NCBI RefSeq assembly: GCF_014874095.1
Contig: NZ_JADBEB010000001.1
Coordinates: 8,494,001-8,558,000 of the forward strand
DNA: 64,000 nt
Reading direction: 5' to 3'
From: Plantactinospora soyae
GTDB lineage: Bacteria > Actinomycetota > Actinomycetes > Mycobacteriales > Micromonosporaceae
Shown: positions 7,851-16,375 of the stretch, piece after piece
How positions within the stretch are numbered: position 1 is the first letter of the stretch
Layout: the number at the start of each line of letters is the position of its first letter
The notes under the pieces: model-generated
The model's database searches: none
What the model was told of the DNA's origin: nothing
What the model saw: the letters and a program-made list of their open reading frames with translations, nothing else
Translations under genes and position numbers: made by a program

Positions 7851-9068
7851 GACTCGGCGGATGAGGCCGCCGGCCGGGGTGCCGATGCCGGCGAGGAACC
7901 GTTTCAGGGCGAAGGTGGCCGCGCCGAGGCTGACCGGATTGCCGGCGATCTGGCAGAGGGTGATCTCGGTGGCGGCCAGCGGACGGCTGAGCGCGTGCTG
8001 GGCCACCACCGCGCCCACCTCGGCGAGCAGGGATTCACCGAGCCGGGCGGCGACCCAGCTGCTGAGCACGATCACTTCCGGGTTGACCAGATTGATCAGG
8101 TCGGCGACCGCGACGCCGAGGTAGCGGGCGGTCTCGGTAACCACCTTCGCGGCCACCGGATCTCCGGCCGCCACCCCGTGGGCCAGCGCCTCGATCGTGG
8201 CGGTCTGGTCCTCGGGGTGCAGCAGCGGGCTGTTCGGGGCCAGGTCGCGCAGGGTCTGCATGATGCCCGGCGCGCCGACGTACGTCTCGACGCAGCCGCG
8301 ACTGCCGCAGTGGCAGAGCCGCCCGTCGACCACGAGAGTGGTGTGTCCCCACTCGCCGGCACTGTTCGTGGCGCCCCGGTAGAGCGTGCCGCCGAACGCC
8401 AGACCGGCGCCCACGCCGGTACCGAGGTTGACCACCACGACATCGTCGCGGCCCCGGCCGGCGCCGAACCAGAGTTCGGCGACCACGCAGGCCCGCAGCG
8501 GGTTGTCCAGGTACAACGGCAGGTCCAGGGACTCGGCCAGCAGGCTGCGCAGCGGTACGTCGTGCCAGTCCCAGTTCGGGGCGTACACCGACACCCCGCC
8601 CTCCCGGTCGACCTGGCCGGGCACGCTGACGCCCGCTCCGAGCACCCGGTCCGGGCCGACACCGGCCGCCTCGAACGCCGCCTGCACCCCCGAGGCGATG
8701 TGCGCCACCACCTGCTCGGGCCGGTTCTCCCGGGGGTGCAACTCCTCCTCGACACTGGCCAGTACGCCCAGCGCGGCGTCGAAGAGCTCGACGTGCACGT
8801 ACGTCTCGGCGACGTCGACGCCCACCAGCACGCCACCGGAGGGGTTGACCGAGACGACGCCCCGGGGACGCCCGCCGCCCGAGTCCTGGAAGCCGACCTC
8901 GACCAGCAGGCCCAGCTCCATCAGCTCGCCGATCAGGTTGGCCGCGGTGGCCAGGCTCAGCCCGGTCTCGCTGGCGATCTGCTGGCGGGAAACCATCGGG
9001 GCCCCGATGATCCGGCGCAGCACCTCGAAACGGTTGGCTATCCGGATGTCCCTGGAGGTGCGCTTCAC
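7848..9068 (-). CDS. ROK family transcriptional repressor
   Basis: 406-residue regulator with an N-terminal winged helix (residues about 5-70, SRQQIASETGLSLATAANLI) and a C-terminal ROK sugar-kinase-like domain. The ROK zinc motif is visible as CHCGSRGCVE. It lacks nothing expected of an NagC/XylR-type regulator and should release DNA on binding a sugar or sugar phosphate. It is convergent to the GH42 gene, and the likely targets are the importer and GH42 promoters. The start is GTG at 9068; a TAGAGT box ends 6 bases before it (9075-9080), so its own mRNA may be leaderless. Confidence 0.9.
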   Translation of the reverse strand: MKRTSRDIRIANRFEVLRRIIGAPMVSRQQIASETGLSLATAANLIGELMELGLLVEVGFQDSGGGRPRGVVSVNPSGGVLVGVDVAETYVHVELFDAALGVLASVEEELHPRENRPEQVVAHIASGVQAAFEAAGVGPDRVLGAGVSVPGQVDREGGVSVYAPNWDWHDVPLRSLLAESLDLPLYLDNPLRACVVAELWFGAGRGRDDVVVVNLGTGVGAGLAFGGTLYRGATNSAGEWGHTTLVVDGRLCHCGSRGCVETYVGAPGIMQTLRDLAPNSPLLHPEDQTATIEALAHGVAAGDPVAAKVVTETARYLGVAVADLINLVNPEVIVLSSWVAARLGESLLAEVGAVVAQHALSRPLAATEITLCQIAGNPVSLGAATFALKRFLAGIGTPAGGLIRRV

Positions 9069-9222
9069 GCCGAAACTCTAGACGGTGGAGGCCAGGGTCG
9101 ATCAGCGCCGCCGTGAGCTGTGGCTCCGGATCGTCGCGCACATCTCATAACACTTAGCGTAAGCACACGAGATAGTGCCGCGCCAGCCCCGGGGGGCACG
9201 TCCTTTCGGGCCGGGCCTCTGC

Positions 9223-9645
9223 TCAGTCCGGCGGTGCCCGCAGCAGGTCGGCGTGGGCCGCGCGCAGCCGGGCCAGCGCCGGATCACTGCCCGGCACGAC
9301 CCGGCGGTCAAGCTCGGCCCAGACCTGGGCGAGCGCGTCGCTGACCGTCCGCAGCTCGGCCGCGTGCCGGCGGGCACTTTGCCGGTGCAGCTCGTCGAGC
9401 CGGCGGGCCCAACCGGCGGTCACCGCACCGACCCGGTCGGCGTCGGCGCGGGCCCGTGCCGCCGTGCGGGCGGCCGAGGCCGGCACGATCGCCGCGATGG
9501 GTCGCGGGTCGCCGTCCCTGGTGATCATCGTGACCGCGTCGGCCACCTCGGCCAACGCGACGAGCTGGGTGAGCCGGACCCGGACCTCGCGGAGCGGCAA
9601 GGCACGCGCGGGATCGGGGTCGGAGGCCGGAGCGGGGGCAGCCAT
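9223..9645 (-). CDS. Phd/YefM-like antitoxin family protein
   Basis: 140 residues. Residues about 15-60 match the Phd/YefM N-terminal DNA-binding fold (LPLREVRVRLTQLVALAEV, then VTMITRDGDPRPIAAIVPA). The C-terminal 75 residues are helical, rich in Arg and Ala, and longer than in a typical antitoxin. No toxin gene (PIN, RelE or Doc) is next to it, so it may be an orphan or a regulator. The ATG at 9645 is the best start at the domain boundary, but its ribosome site is poor; the frame is open upstream to 9882. Confidence 0.6.
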   Translation of the reverse strand: MAAPAPASDPDPARALPLREVRVRLTQLVALAEVADAVTMITRDGDPRPIAAIVPASAARTAARARADADRVGAVTAGWARRLDELHRQSARRHAAELRTVSDALAQVWAELDRRVVPGSDPALARLRAAHADLLRAPPD

Positions 9646-9902
9646 CCACCCATGCTGCCCCCGGGGTACGACACCCGCGCCGCCGTCGTCCGTAGTGGAC
9701 CACCCCGAGGTGGACGGTCCATCGATATAGTTTGCCGGTCTCAGCCCGAGTCCGCCTCCCAGCACCCATGCTTCAAGCAGCCGCCGGGCGGTACCGGCTC
9801 CGCTGCCCCGAGCCACGGCTGCCGGCGCCACCGCCTCGGCCGCGAGGGCGTGTGGCGGAAACATGGCGGCAGGTAGGTGCAAAAGCCGTTAGGTTCCCAG
9901 AC

Positions 9903-10565
9903 ATGGGCAGAATCCTCTCCGTCAATCTCGCGGTGCCAGAGCGCTCCACCGCGAAGGGGGTCGGCATAACCGGGATCAACAAGCAGCCGGTCGACGGACC
10001 CGTGGCGGTCCGCGCGCCGGGGCCGAAGACCACCGGGTTGCACAGTGGCCTGGTCGGCGACCAGATCTTCGACATCAAGCACCACGGCGGGGACGACCAG
10101 GCCGTGTACGCGTACGCCCGCGAGGACTACGACTGGTGGGAGGTGCGGCTCGACCGGGGGCTGCCGGGCGGCATCTTCGGCGAGAACCTGACCACGCTGG
10201 GCGTCGACGTCAACGGTGCGGTGATCGGCGAGACGTGGCGGATCGGCGATGCCCTTGTCCTACAGCCGACGTTCGGGCGTATCCCGTGTACCACCTTCCA
10301 GGTAAAGATGGCCGAGCCGCACTGGCTCAAGACGTTCACCCGGGAGAACCGCCCGGGCGCCTACCTGCGGGTTGTCACACCGGGCGACGTCCAGGCCGGT
10401 GACCCGGTGGTTGTGGAGGGTCGACCGGCCCACGGAGTGACGATCGCGGACGCCTTTCGCGCGTACATGACCGAGCCGGAGTTGCTGCCTGCGCTGATCG
10501 AGGTCGAGGGCTTGCCCGACCAGGTGCGGGACTCACTGCGCCGCCGCATAGGTAGCCTGAGATGA
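9903..10565 (+). CDS. MOSC domain protein, YiiM-like
   Basis: 220-residue MOSC-domain protein. Family features seen are the early strand ILSVNLAVPE, the HHGGDDQAVYAYAREDYDWW segment and a conserved cysteine in GRIPCTTFQ, the residue used to hold sulfur or a molybdenum cofactor ligand. YiiM-type proteins have been tied to reduction of N-hydroxylated compounds; the exact role here is unknown. A TAGGTT box at 9890-9895 ends 7 bases before the ATG and there is no ribosome site, so the transcript may be leaderless. A tiny ORF overlaps its stop codon. Confidence 0.88.
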   Translation: MGRILSVNLAVPERSTAKGVGITGINKQPVDGPVAVRAPGPKTTGLHSGLVGDQIFDIKHHGGDDQAVYAYAREDYDWWEVRLDRGLPGGIFGENLTTLGVDVNGAVIGETWRIGDALVLQPTFGRIPCTTFQVKMAEPHWLKTFTRENRPGAYLRVVTPGDVQAGDPVVVEGRPAHGVTIADAFRAYMTEPELLPALIEVEGLPDQVRDSLRRRIGSLR

Positions 10566-10720
10566 ACGGTGCGTCGGTCGCTTACCGGCCGGCGCGGGAC
10601 GGCCACCTGCGCAAGGTGCTGGAGTTGGCCGCCCACGGCTCGACGAACCGCGGGGCGGCCGGATGGCTGTGCACCAGCGACGCCACGGCGCTGACGTTCC
10701 GCGCGGACTACCCGGAATAG
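10562..10720 (+). CDS. 52-residue hypothetical protein coupled to the MOSC gene
   Basis: A short frame, ATG at 10562, overlapping the MOSC stop as ATGA, which favours translational coupling. The product is hydrophilic with no membrane segment or known motif (contains LRKVLELAAHG). It ends 13 bases inside the convergent GH71/99 gene. It may be a real small protein or the truncated start of a lost gene. I do not recognise it. Confidence 0.4.
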   Translation: MNGASVAYRPARDGHLRKVLELAAHGSTNRGAAGWLCTSDATALTFRADYPE

Positions 10721-12663
10721 ACCTCGAACTCCGACACCTGGCCGGCGGGCCAGCCGGTGTTGCCGGTGAACTCCAGCCGGACGTACCGGGTCGGCGTCGC
10801 GGTGAAAGTGATCGTGACCGTGTTGCCGGTGGCCGGATCGAACCGGCGCCCGGCCGAGGCCGAGAGGGTGCCGAACGCGGAACCGTTGGTGCTGCCGCGT
10901 ACCGCGAGGGTCTGGGTACGGGCGCCCCAGGCGGACAGCGGCGGCAGCTTCAGTACCACCCGGCCGACCGGGGTGGTGGTACCGAGGTCGACCTGCACCC
11001 ACTGCGGGAACGCGTGGTTCGGGCTCTCCCAGTAGCTGTGTGCGTCGCCGTCGACGACGTTGCCCGAGCCGTAGTGCTGGACGTGCCCGCTCTCCGCGGT
11101 TGCCCTGCCCCGGGCCAGGTTGGTGTTCGGCGCCGCGTCGGTGGTCGCCGTGACGAGGTTGGACGACGGCGAGACGTTGCCGGCCGTGTCCCGGGCGACG
11201 ACGGAGAAGCTGTAGCCGGTGCCCGGGCCCAGCCCGGTCACCGTGTACGACGTGCCGGTCGGCGTGCCCGCCACCGTCGTACCCTGTCGGACCTGGTAGC
11301 CGACGACGCCGACGTTGTCGGTCGAGGCGGTCCAGGACAGCGAGACGCTGGTGGTGGTCTTTCCGGTCACCGTCAGGTTGCCCGGCGCGGTCGGCGGGGG
11401 GTCGCCGCCGCCGACTACCGGCTGGGTCGGCCGGACCGGGGTCAGCGCGAGCTGGCCCTTGAGCATCCGGTTGCCGTCGGCGGTGATCCGCAGGTAGTAG
11501 TCGGAGGAGCAGAAGGTGCCGTCCTCGTCCAGCGCGCGGATTCCGGCCCCGGCCGGGGTGGTCGCCTGGGTCTCGCTGGTCTTGGCGATCTGGTTGCCCT
11601 CGTTGAACTCGTCGAACATCGAGATGTAGATGCCCTGCGCGCCGACCCGCACCATGTTGTAGAAGTGCCGCCAGTAGAAGTCACCGTGGTAGCGGTGCCC
11701 CGAGGACAGGTCGCCGGGCATCACGCACGGCTGGTAGTCGATGCCCCGGGCGTTGCAGTCGGCCTGGTCCGGCTGGTTGACGTTGGTGTAGAACCAGTCC
11801 AGCCCGTCGAGCGTGCCGGTCCGGCCGACCATCCACGGCGAGATCATGTTGAACGCGTGGTAGACGTCGAGGAACCCGGGTCGGGAGTCGTTGATCCCCT
11901 GCCGCCAGTACGTCGGCACGCCGCCGATCACGTAGCAGCCCTGCGCCTTGAACCAGTTGACCACTTCGAGGCAGGGCGCCGGCGGAAACGGTCGGCCCTC
12001 GTCGTTGAAGCCGAATCCCCAGATGCAGACGACCGGCTTGCCGTTCTGCCGGGCGTACGCGGGCGAGGCGGTGTGCGCCGACATCTTCGTGGCCCAGTCG
12101 GTCTTGATCTCGCTCTGGAAGTTCGTCCAGCTCGTGACGTCGTACATGATGTAGTACTTGCGGCCGAACCGCTCCGCCGCGCCACGGACCTTGGTGGCCA
12201 TCGCGTCGCGGGTCGGGCCCTCGTCACCCATCGGGTTGAACCGCTGTAGCGCGGCGGTGTCGCAGTTGTACTCCTGCATCCACCGGAAGTGCGTGTCCAC
12301 GGTCTGCTGGTCGTACGAGGAGAAGAGCTGCGCGGGCTGCCCGTTGCCGAGGTTCGGGTACGCGGTGGTGTAGCCACGGCTCAGTTCGCGCATGTCCGGC
12401 CAGGACACGATCGTGGTGTTGCTCGGCGACGGCGACTGGAACCGGTCGCGGCTCCAGTGCCACCAACCGCCGATCGGCGCACCGTCGCCGGGGCAGGCGA
12501 ACCAGCCCTGGTATCCGACCGAGACCTTGCCGACGACGTCGCCCGGTGGGCTGGCCGCGCTGGCCGGACTGGCGAGCGCCGACAGCAGCTCGGCGCTGGA
12601 GACGGCGGCGAGGGCAGATCCGGCCGCTGCGGACGTGAGAAGTTTCCGGCGAGAGACCGCCAT
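10708..12663 (-). CDS. Secreted GH71/99-like glycoside hydrolase with FN3 and F5/8 type C domains
   Basis: 651 residues. A Tat-like signal (SRRKLLTSAA, cleavage near ASA residue 36) is followed by a catalytic domain of about 360 residues related to GH71/GH99 (VGYQGWFACPGDGAP; late FDEFNEGNQ carrying likely acidic catalytic residues). Then come a fibronectin type III domain (about residues 425-510) and a C-terminal F5/8 type C/CBM32-like discoidin domain (residues about 515-651, AESGHVQHYGSGNVVDGD). GH99 enzymes act on alpha-mannosides and GH71 on alpha-1,3-glucans; substrate here is open. The ATG at 12663 has GAGGAG upstream. Monocistronic, divergent from the exporter genes. Confidence 0.85.
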   Translation of the reverse strand: MAVSRRKLLTSAAAGSALAAVSSAELLSALASPASAASPPGDVVGKVSVGYQGWFACPGDGAPIGGWWHWSRDRFQSPSPSNTTIVSWPDMRELSRGYTTAYPNLGNGQPAQLFSSYDQQTVDTHFRWMQEYNCDTAALQRFNPMGDEGPTRDAMATKVRGAAERFGRKYYIMYDVTSWTNFQSEIKTDWATKMSAHTASPAYARQNGKPVVCIWGFGFNDEGRPFPPAPCLEVVNWFKAQGCYVIGGVPTYWRQGINDSRPGFLDVYHAFNMISPWMVGRTGTLDGLDWFYTNVNQPDQADCNARGIDYQPCVMPGDLSSGHRYHGDFYWRHFYNMVRVGAQGIYISMFDEFNEGNQIAKTSETQATTPAGAGIRALDEDGTFCSSDYYLRITADGNRMLKGQLALTPVRPTQPVVGGGDPPPTAPGNLTVTGKTTTSVSLSWTASTDNVGVVGYQVRQGTTVAGTPTGTSYTVTGLGPGTGYSFSVVARDTAGNVSPSSNLVTATTDAAPNTNLARGRATAESGHVQHYGSGNVVDGDAHSYWESPNHAFPQWVQVDLGTTTPVGRVVLKLPPLSAWGARTQTLAVRGSTNGSAFGTLSASAGRRFDPATGNTVTITFTATPTRYVRLEFTGNTGWPAGQVSEFEVYSG

Positions 12664-12785
12664 GGCTACCGCTCCTCGGGGGGGGAAGGGATGCGGATCG
12701 ATGCCTCAGCTTGCCAGGACTCGACAGATTCCCGCAAGAGTTCGACTTTGCTCTGCAATCTCCTGGCCTTGAGGCAGAAAGAAAG

Positions 12786-12814
12786 TTGCAGGATGATGTT
12801 GGGCTTCCTATGCT
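12786..12814 (+). promoter_or_regulatory. Promoter of the ABC exporter operon, leaderless
   Basis: TTGCAG (12786-12791), 17-base spacer, TATGCT (12809-12814). GTG at 12822 is 7 bases after the -10 box and lacks a ribosome site. The in-frame ATG at 12810 lies inside the -10 box and so is unlikely to be used. The divergent spacer (12664-12821) also holds an inverted repeat CTTGC/GCAAG at 12710-12738. Confidence 0.65.
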
Positions 12815-12821
12815 CGGCCGC

Positions 12822-13775
12822 GTGACTGACGTTCTCGTGCAGGCGGTCGACCTCGTCAAGCGCTACCCACCCCGACACCGGCGGGACGCGAGCTTCACGG
12901 CGGTCGACGGGATCGAATTCACGCTTCACCGGGGGGAGGCGTTCGGGTTCCTCGGCCCGAACGGCGCCGGAAAGTCCTCGACGATGCGGATGATCGCCTG
13001 CGTCTCACCGCCCACCTCGGGAACGCTGCGGGTGCTCGGGATGGATCCCCGGAAGGACGGCCGACGGATCCGGGCCCGGCTCGGCGTCGTACCCCAGGAC
13101 GACGCCCTCGACCGCGAACTCACCGTCCGGGAGAACCTGCTCATCTACGGCCGCTACTTCGGACTGCCGAAGCAGGTGATCGCCGAACGCGGCGACCGAC
13201 TGCTGGAGTTCGCCCAGCTGACGGAGCGCGGCGCGGAACGCGTGGAGGCGCTCTCCGGCGGCATGCGGCGGCGACTCACCATCGCCCGGTCCCTGATCAA
13301 CGAGCCGGAGATCCTGCTGCTCGACGAGCCGACCACCGGGCTCGACCCACAGGCCCGGCACGTCCTCTGGGACCGGCTGTTCCGGCTCAAGCAACAGGGT
13401 GTCAGCCTGGTGCTCACCACCCACTACATGGACGAGGCCGAACAGCTCTGCGACCGGCTCGTGGTGATGGACGCCGGCCGGATCGTCGCGCACGGCTCCC
13501 CGGCCGAACTGATCGCCGCACACTCCACCCGGGAGGTGCTCGAACTGCGGTTCGGCGTCGGCGAGCAGGGCACCGCGCTGGAGAAGCTGCGCGACGCGGG
13601 CGTACCCGACCGGCTGGAGGAACTGCCCGACCGGCTCCTCTGGTACACGGCGGAGGGCGAGACGGCGCTGGCGTTCGTACACCGGTTGGGGTTGAGCCCG
13701 ATCACCGCGATGGTGCGGCGGGCGAGCCTGGAGGACGTCTTCCTCGCCCTGACCGGCCGGACCCTGGTGGACTGA
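12822..13775 (+). CDS. ABC exporter ATPase, DrrA type
   Basis: 317-residue cytoplasmic ATPase powering the two membrane proteins encoded next. Walker A is GPNGAGKSS, the signature is LSGGMRRRL, and Walker B is ILLLDEPTTGLD, followed by the H-loop TTHYMDEAEQLCDR. The C-terminal extension of about 90 residues is typical of the DrrA/daunorubicin-resistance group. Substrates in this group include antibiotics, lipids and polysaccharides, so the cargo is not known. GTG at 12822 is the start that fits the promoter. The next gene starts 2 bases after the stop. Confidence 0.9.
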   Translation: MTDVLVQAVDLVKRYPPRHRRDASFTAVDGIEFTLHRGEAFGFLGPNGAGKSSTMRMIACVSPPTSGTLRVLGMDPRKDGRRIRARLGVVPQDDALDRELTVRENLLIYGRYFGLPKQVIAERGDRLLEFAQLTERGAERVEALSGGMRRRLTIARSLINEPEILLLDEPTTGLDPQARHVLWDRLFRLKQQGVSLVLTTHYMDEAEQLCDRLVVMDAGRIVAHGSPAELIAAHSTREVLELRFGVGEQGTALEKLRDAGVPDRLEELPDRLLWYTAEGETALAFVHRLGLSPITAMVRRASLEDVFLALTGRTLVD

Positions 13776-13777
13776 CC

Positions 13778-14593
13778 GTGGCCACCTCGACCCTCGTCCC
13801 GCCCCGGCCCATCCCGGTCAGCGGCGCTGGAATGGCCTTGCGGGCATACGGCTACTGGGCGCTGCGCTACCGGCGGACCTGGCGGGGCACCATCGTCATC
13901 GGCGTCGCCAATCCCCTGCTGTTTCTGATGGCGATCGGGCTGGGGCTCGGTCGGTTGATCAGCCCCGACCTGGCCGTCCTCGGCGGCGTCGACTATCTCG
14001 CGTTCTTCGCGCCCGGAATGCTCGCCGCCGCCGCGATGCAGAACGGCATCGTGGAGGCGGCATTCCCGGTCAGCATGAGCCGGCAGCCGGGCGGGGCCTA
14101 TCCGGTGGCCGCCGGCACCCCGCTGGAGCCGGAGGACATCCTGCACGGCCACGCCCTGTTCATGGCGCTCCGGGTGGCGACCAACGCCGCGGTGTTCCTG
14201 GCCGTGATGGTCGCGTTCGGCGCCGCGCAGTCCCCGATGGTCGCGCTGACCCTGCCGGCGGCGACCCTGACCGGCCTGGCGTTCGCCCTGCCGGCAGCTG
14301 CCTGGGCGGTCACCCTGACCGGCGTCGGTCCGGTGATGGGCGCCTTCAAGTGGGTCGTCATGCCGCTCTACCTCTTCTCCGGCACGTTCTTCGCGGTCGA
14401 GCAACTGCCGGACGCACTCCGGCCGATCGTCTACGTCACACCGCTGTGGCACGGCGTCGACCTCTGCCGGACGTTGAGCCTCGGCACCGCGACCTGGCCG
14501 GCCAGCCTGGGCCACCTGGCCTACCTCGTCACCCTGGCCGGCGCCGGCTACCTCGTCGCGCGCCGCAACTACCGACGAAACCTGCACGGGTAG
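13778..14593 (+). CDS. ABC-2 type permease, DrrB-like (first)
   Basis: 271-residue integral membrane protein with six hydrophobic segments (for example IVIGVANPLLFLMAIGLGLG and LAYLVTLAGAGYLVA), of the ABC-2 exporter family. The GTG at 13778 follows the ATPase stop by 2 bases, indicating coupled translation. With the next gene it should form the heterodimeric membrane pore. Daunorubicin-type exporters often have this one-ATPase, two-permease order. Confidence 0.88.
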   Translation: MATSTLVPPRPIPVSGAGMALRAYGYWALRYRRTWRGTIVIGVANPLLFLMAIGLGLGRLISPDLAVLGGVDYLAFFAPGMLAAAAMQNGIVEAAFPVSMSRQPGGAYPVAAGTPLEPEDILHGHALFMALRVATNAAVFLAVMVAFGAAQSPMVALTLPAATLTGLAFALPAAAWAVTLTGVGPVMGAFKWVVMPLYLFSGTFFAVEQLPDALRPIVYVTPLWHGVDLCRTLSLGTATWPASLGHLAYLVTLAGAGYLVARRNYRRNLHG

Positions 14594-14608
14594 GAAGTGG
14601 AGTCGCAC

Positions 14609-15370
14609 GTGTCATCGGCACATCTGATCGTCCTGCGACACCTGTGGGTGCTGCGCCACGGGCGCCCGTGGAACCTCGTCGTCAACGGCATCTTCGAGCC
14701 GTTCCTCTACCTGCTGTCGGTCGGCATCGGGATCGGGCAGCTCGTCACCGCCGGAGCCGACGGGGGCGCCGGCCGGTACGCCGCGTTCGTCGCGCCCGCC
14801 CTGCTCGCCACCTCCGCGATGAACAGCGCCGTCAACGAGACGACCGGCAACGTGTGGTGGCGGGTCCGCTTCGACAAGCTCTACGACTCGGTCGTGACCA
14901 CACCGATGCGGATCGCCGACATCACCGTTGGCGAGATCGCCGCCTCGGTGCTGCGCAGTACGCTCTCCGCCGTCTGTTTCTGCGCCGTCATCGTCGCCCT
15001 CGGCATGATCCACTCGTGGTGGGCCCTGCTGGCCGTGCCGGCGGCCGTGCTGATCGCCTTCGCGTTCTCCGCCGCCGGTCTCGCCGCCGCGACCTACCTG
15101 CGCGACCCGCACGACCACCAGTACCTGCAACTCTGCATGCTGCCGATGTTCCTGTTCTCCACGACCTTCTACCCGCTGTCGGTCTATCCGGAGCCGGTCC
15201 AGGTGGTGGTCGCGGCACTGCCGCTCTACCAGAGCATCGAACTGCTCCGCGGGCTGACCACCGGGCAGCTCGGTGTCGGTCTGCTCGCCGCGACCGCGTA
15301 CCTGGTCCTGATGGGTGTCGGCGGCACGTGGTTGGCGAATCGACGGTTGGGCCGGATGCTGCTGGGCTGA
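14609..15370 (+). CDS. ABC-2 type permease, DrrB-like (second)
   Basis: 253-residue membrane protein with six hydrophobic segments, homologous in layout to the preceding permease (both begin with an RHL/RYR-type amphipathic helix and end with WLANRR / LVARRN). The GTG at 14609 is chosen because GGAG lies 6 bases upstream; GTG at 14597 (4 codons longer) is possible but its ribosome site is too close. Ends 18 bases before the convergent esterase gene. Confidence 0.87.
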   Translation: MSSAHLIVLRHLWVLRHGRPWNLVVNGIFEPFLYLLSVGIGIGQLVTAGADGGAGRYAAFVAPALLATSAMNSAVNETTGNVWWRVRFDKLYDSVVTTPMRIADITVGEIAASVLRSTLSAVCFCAVIVALGMIHSWWALLAVPAAVLIAFAFSAAGLAAATYLRDPHDHQYLQLCMLPMFLFSTTFYPLSVYPEPVQVVVAALPLYQSIELLRGLTTGQLGVGLLAATAYLVLMGVGGTWLANRRLGRMLLG

Positions 15371-15388
15371 GCCCGATGTTCGGTGAGC

Positions 15389-16279
15389 TCAGCGCTTCCG
15401 GGGGTGGGCGGCGAAGAATTTCCAGAGGAGTTCCGTCGCCACCACCCCGGCGTCGGGCGCGGCCAGCCCACCGGTCTTCGCGCCGGGCCAGGAGTGCCCC
15501 ATGCCCTCGATCACGTAGACCTCCACCTCGCTGCCGTCGGCACAGCGGGTCCGGGTGAGGACGATCGTCTTGGCCGGGGACTTCGGGGCGGGGGTGACCG
15601 GGGTGCAGCGCAACCGCTGCTGCCAGGTCTGGATCCCGGTGCGGAAGGTCTCGGCGTACTGGTCCTGATCGCCGATGAACGTGATGACCGAGACCGGGCT
15701 CTTCGGCGCGTAGTCGGGCTTCGCGGCGAGTTGCCCGCCGAAACCGCCGCTGACCGCGCCGATCGCCGCGAACACCTCGCTGGCCTCGACCGCGGCCCGG
15801 AAGCTCATGTCGCCACCGTTGGAGATGCCGGTCAGGTAGACCCGGTCCGGGTCGACCCGCCAGTCGGCGACCAGGTGCTCGGTGATCGCCTTCAGGAACC
15901 CGACGTCGTCGGCCGCGCCGCAGCAGACCAGCGCGTTGAACCCACCGGCGACCCCGTCTGGGTACGCGACCAGGAAGTTCTCCCGCGCCGCCATCTCGTC
16001 CAGCCCGGTCATCCCGATCATCGCCGATCCGTTGCCGGGATAGGGATGCATGGCGATCACCAGCGGAACCGGCCGGGCCGGGTCGTAGCCGGCCGGCGCG
16101 TGCACCCGGTACTTGCGGGTGGCTCCACCATGCTCCAGGGTGAGCCAGTGCTTCCCTGGCGCGGGCGCCACGGTAGAGCTTGAAGGAGCTGGCGACGACG
16201 TCTGTTGCGTACCCCCGCCGCAGGCCACCGCGCCGAACAACACACCCAACAGCCCACACCACGCAGCCACTCGTCGCAC
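15389..16279 (-). CDS. Secreted PHB-depolymerase/LpqC-type esterase lipoprotein
   Basis: 296 residues. The N-terminus has a signal peptide ending at Cys20 (GAVAC), a probable lipoprotein anchor, then a Ser/Pro/Thr-rich linker. The alpha/beta-hydrolase domain carries the nucleophile Ser153 in GISNGGD, an aspartate region IGDQDQ and a late histidine in GMGHSWPG. This is the esterase/PHB depolymerase (LpqC) group, which includes feruloyl and acetylxylan esterases as well as polyester depolymerases, so the ester substrate is open. GTG at 16279 has AAGGAG 6 bases upstream. It is divergent from an ArsR-type regulator across a palindrome that may control both. Confidence 0.85.
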   Translation of the reverse strand: MRRVAAWCGLLGVLFGAVACGGGTQQTSSPAPSSSTVAPAPGKHWLTLEHGGATRKYRVHAPAGYDPARPVPLVIAMHPYPGNGSAMIGMTGLDEMAARENFLVAYPDGVAGGFNALVCCGAADDVGFLKAITEHLVADWRVDPDRVYLTGISNGGDMSFRAAVEASEVFAAIGAVSGGFGGQLAAKPDYAPKSPVSVITFIGDQDQYAETFRTGIQTWQQRLRCTPVTPAPKSPAKTIVLTRTRCADGSEVEVYVIEGMGHSWPGAKTGGLAAPDAGVVATELLWKFFAAHPRKR

Positions 16280-16340
16280 ACCCAGCTCCTTCCCGCCCGT
16301 GTGCCATACCCTGGGTCCACGGTTCCGCCCGGTCAACCCT

Positions 16341-16356
16341 TTCGGCGTACGCCGAA
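16341..16356. promoter_or_regulatory. Perfect 16-bp palindromic operator between esterase and ArsR genes
   Basis: TTCGGCGTACGCCGAA is a perfect inverted repeat with no spacer. It is 19 bases from the regulator start and 61 from the esterase start. It overlaps the place where the regulator's -35 region would be (TTTCGG at 16340, CAGGCT at 16363-16368, then 7 bases to GTG). This is a good position for autorepression by the ArsR-type protein. Confidence 0.65.
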
Positions 16357-16375
16357 TGCCGGCAGGCTGGGAAGG

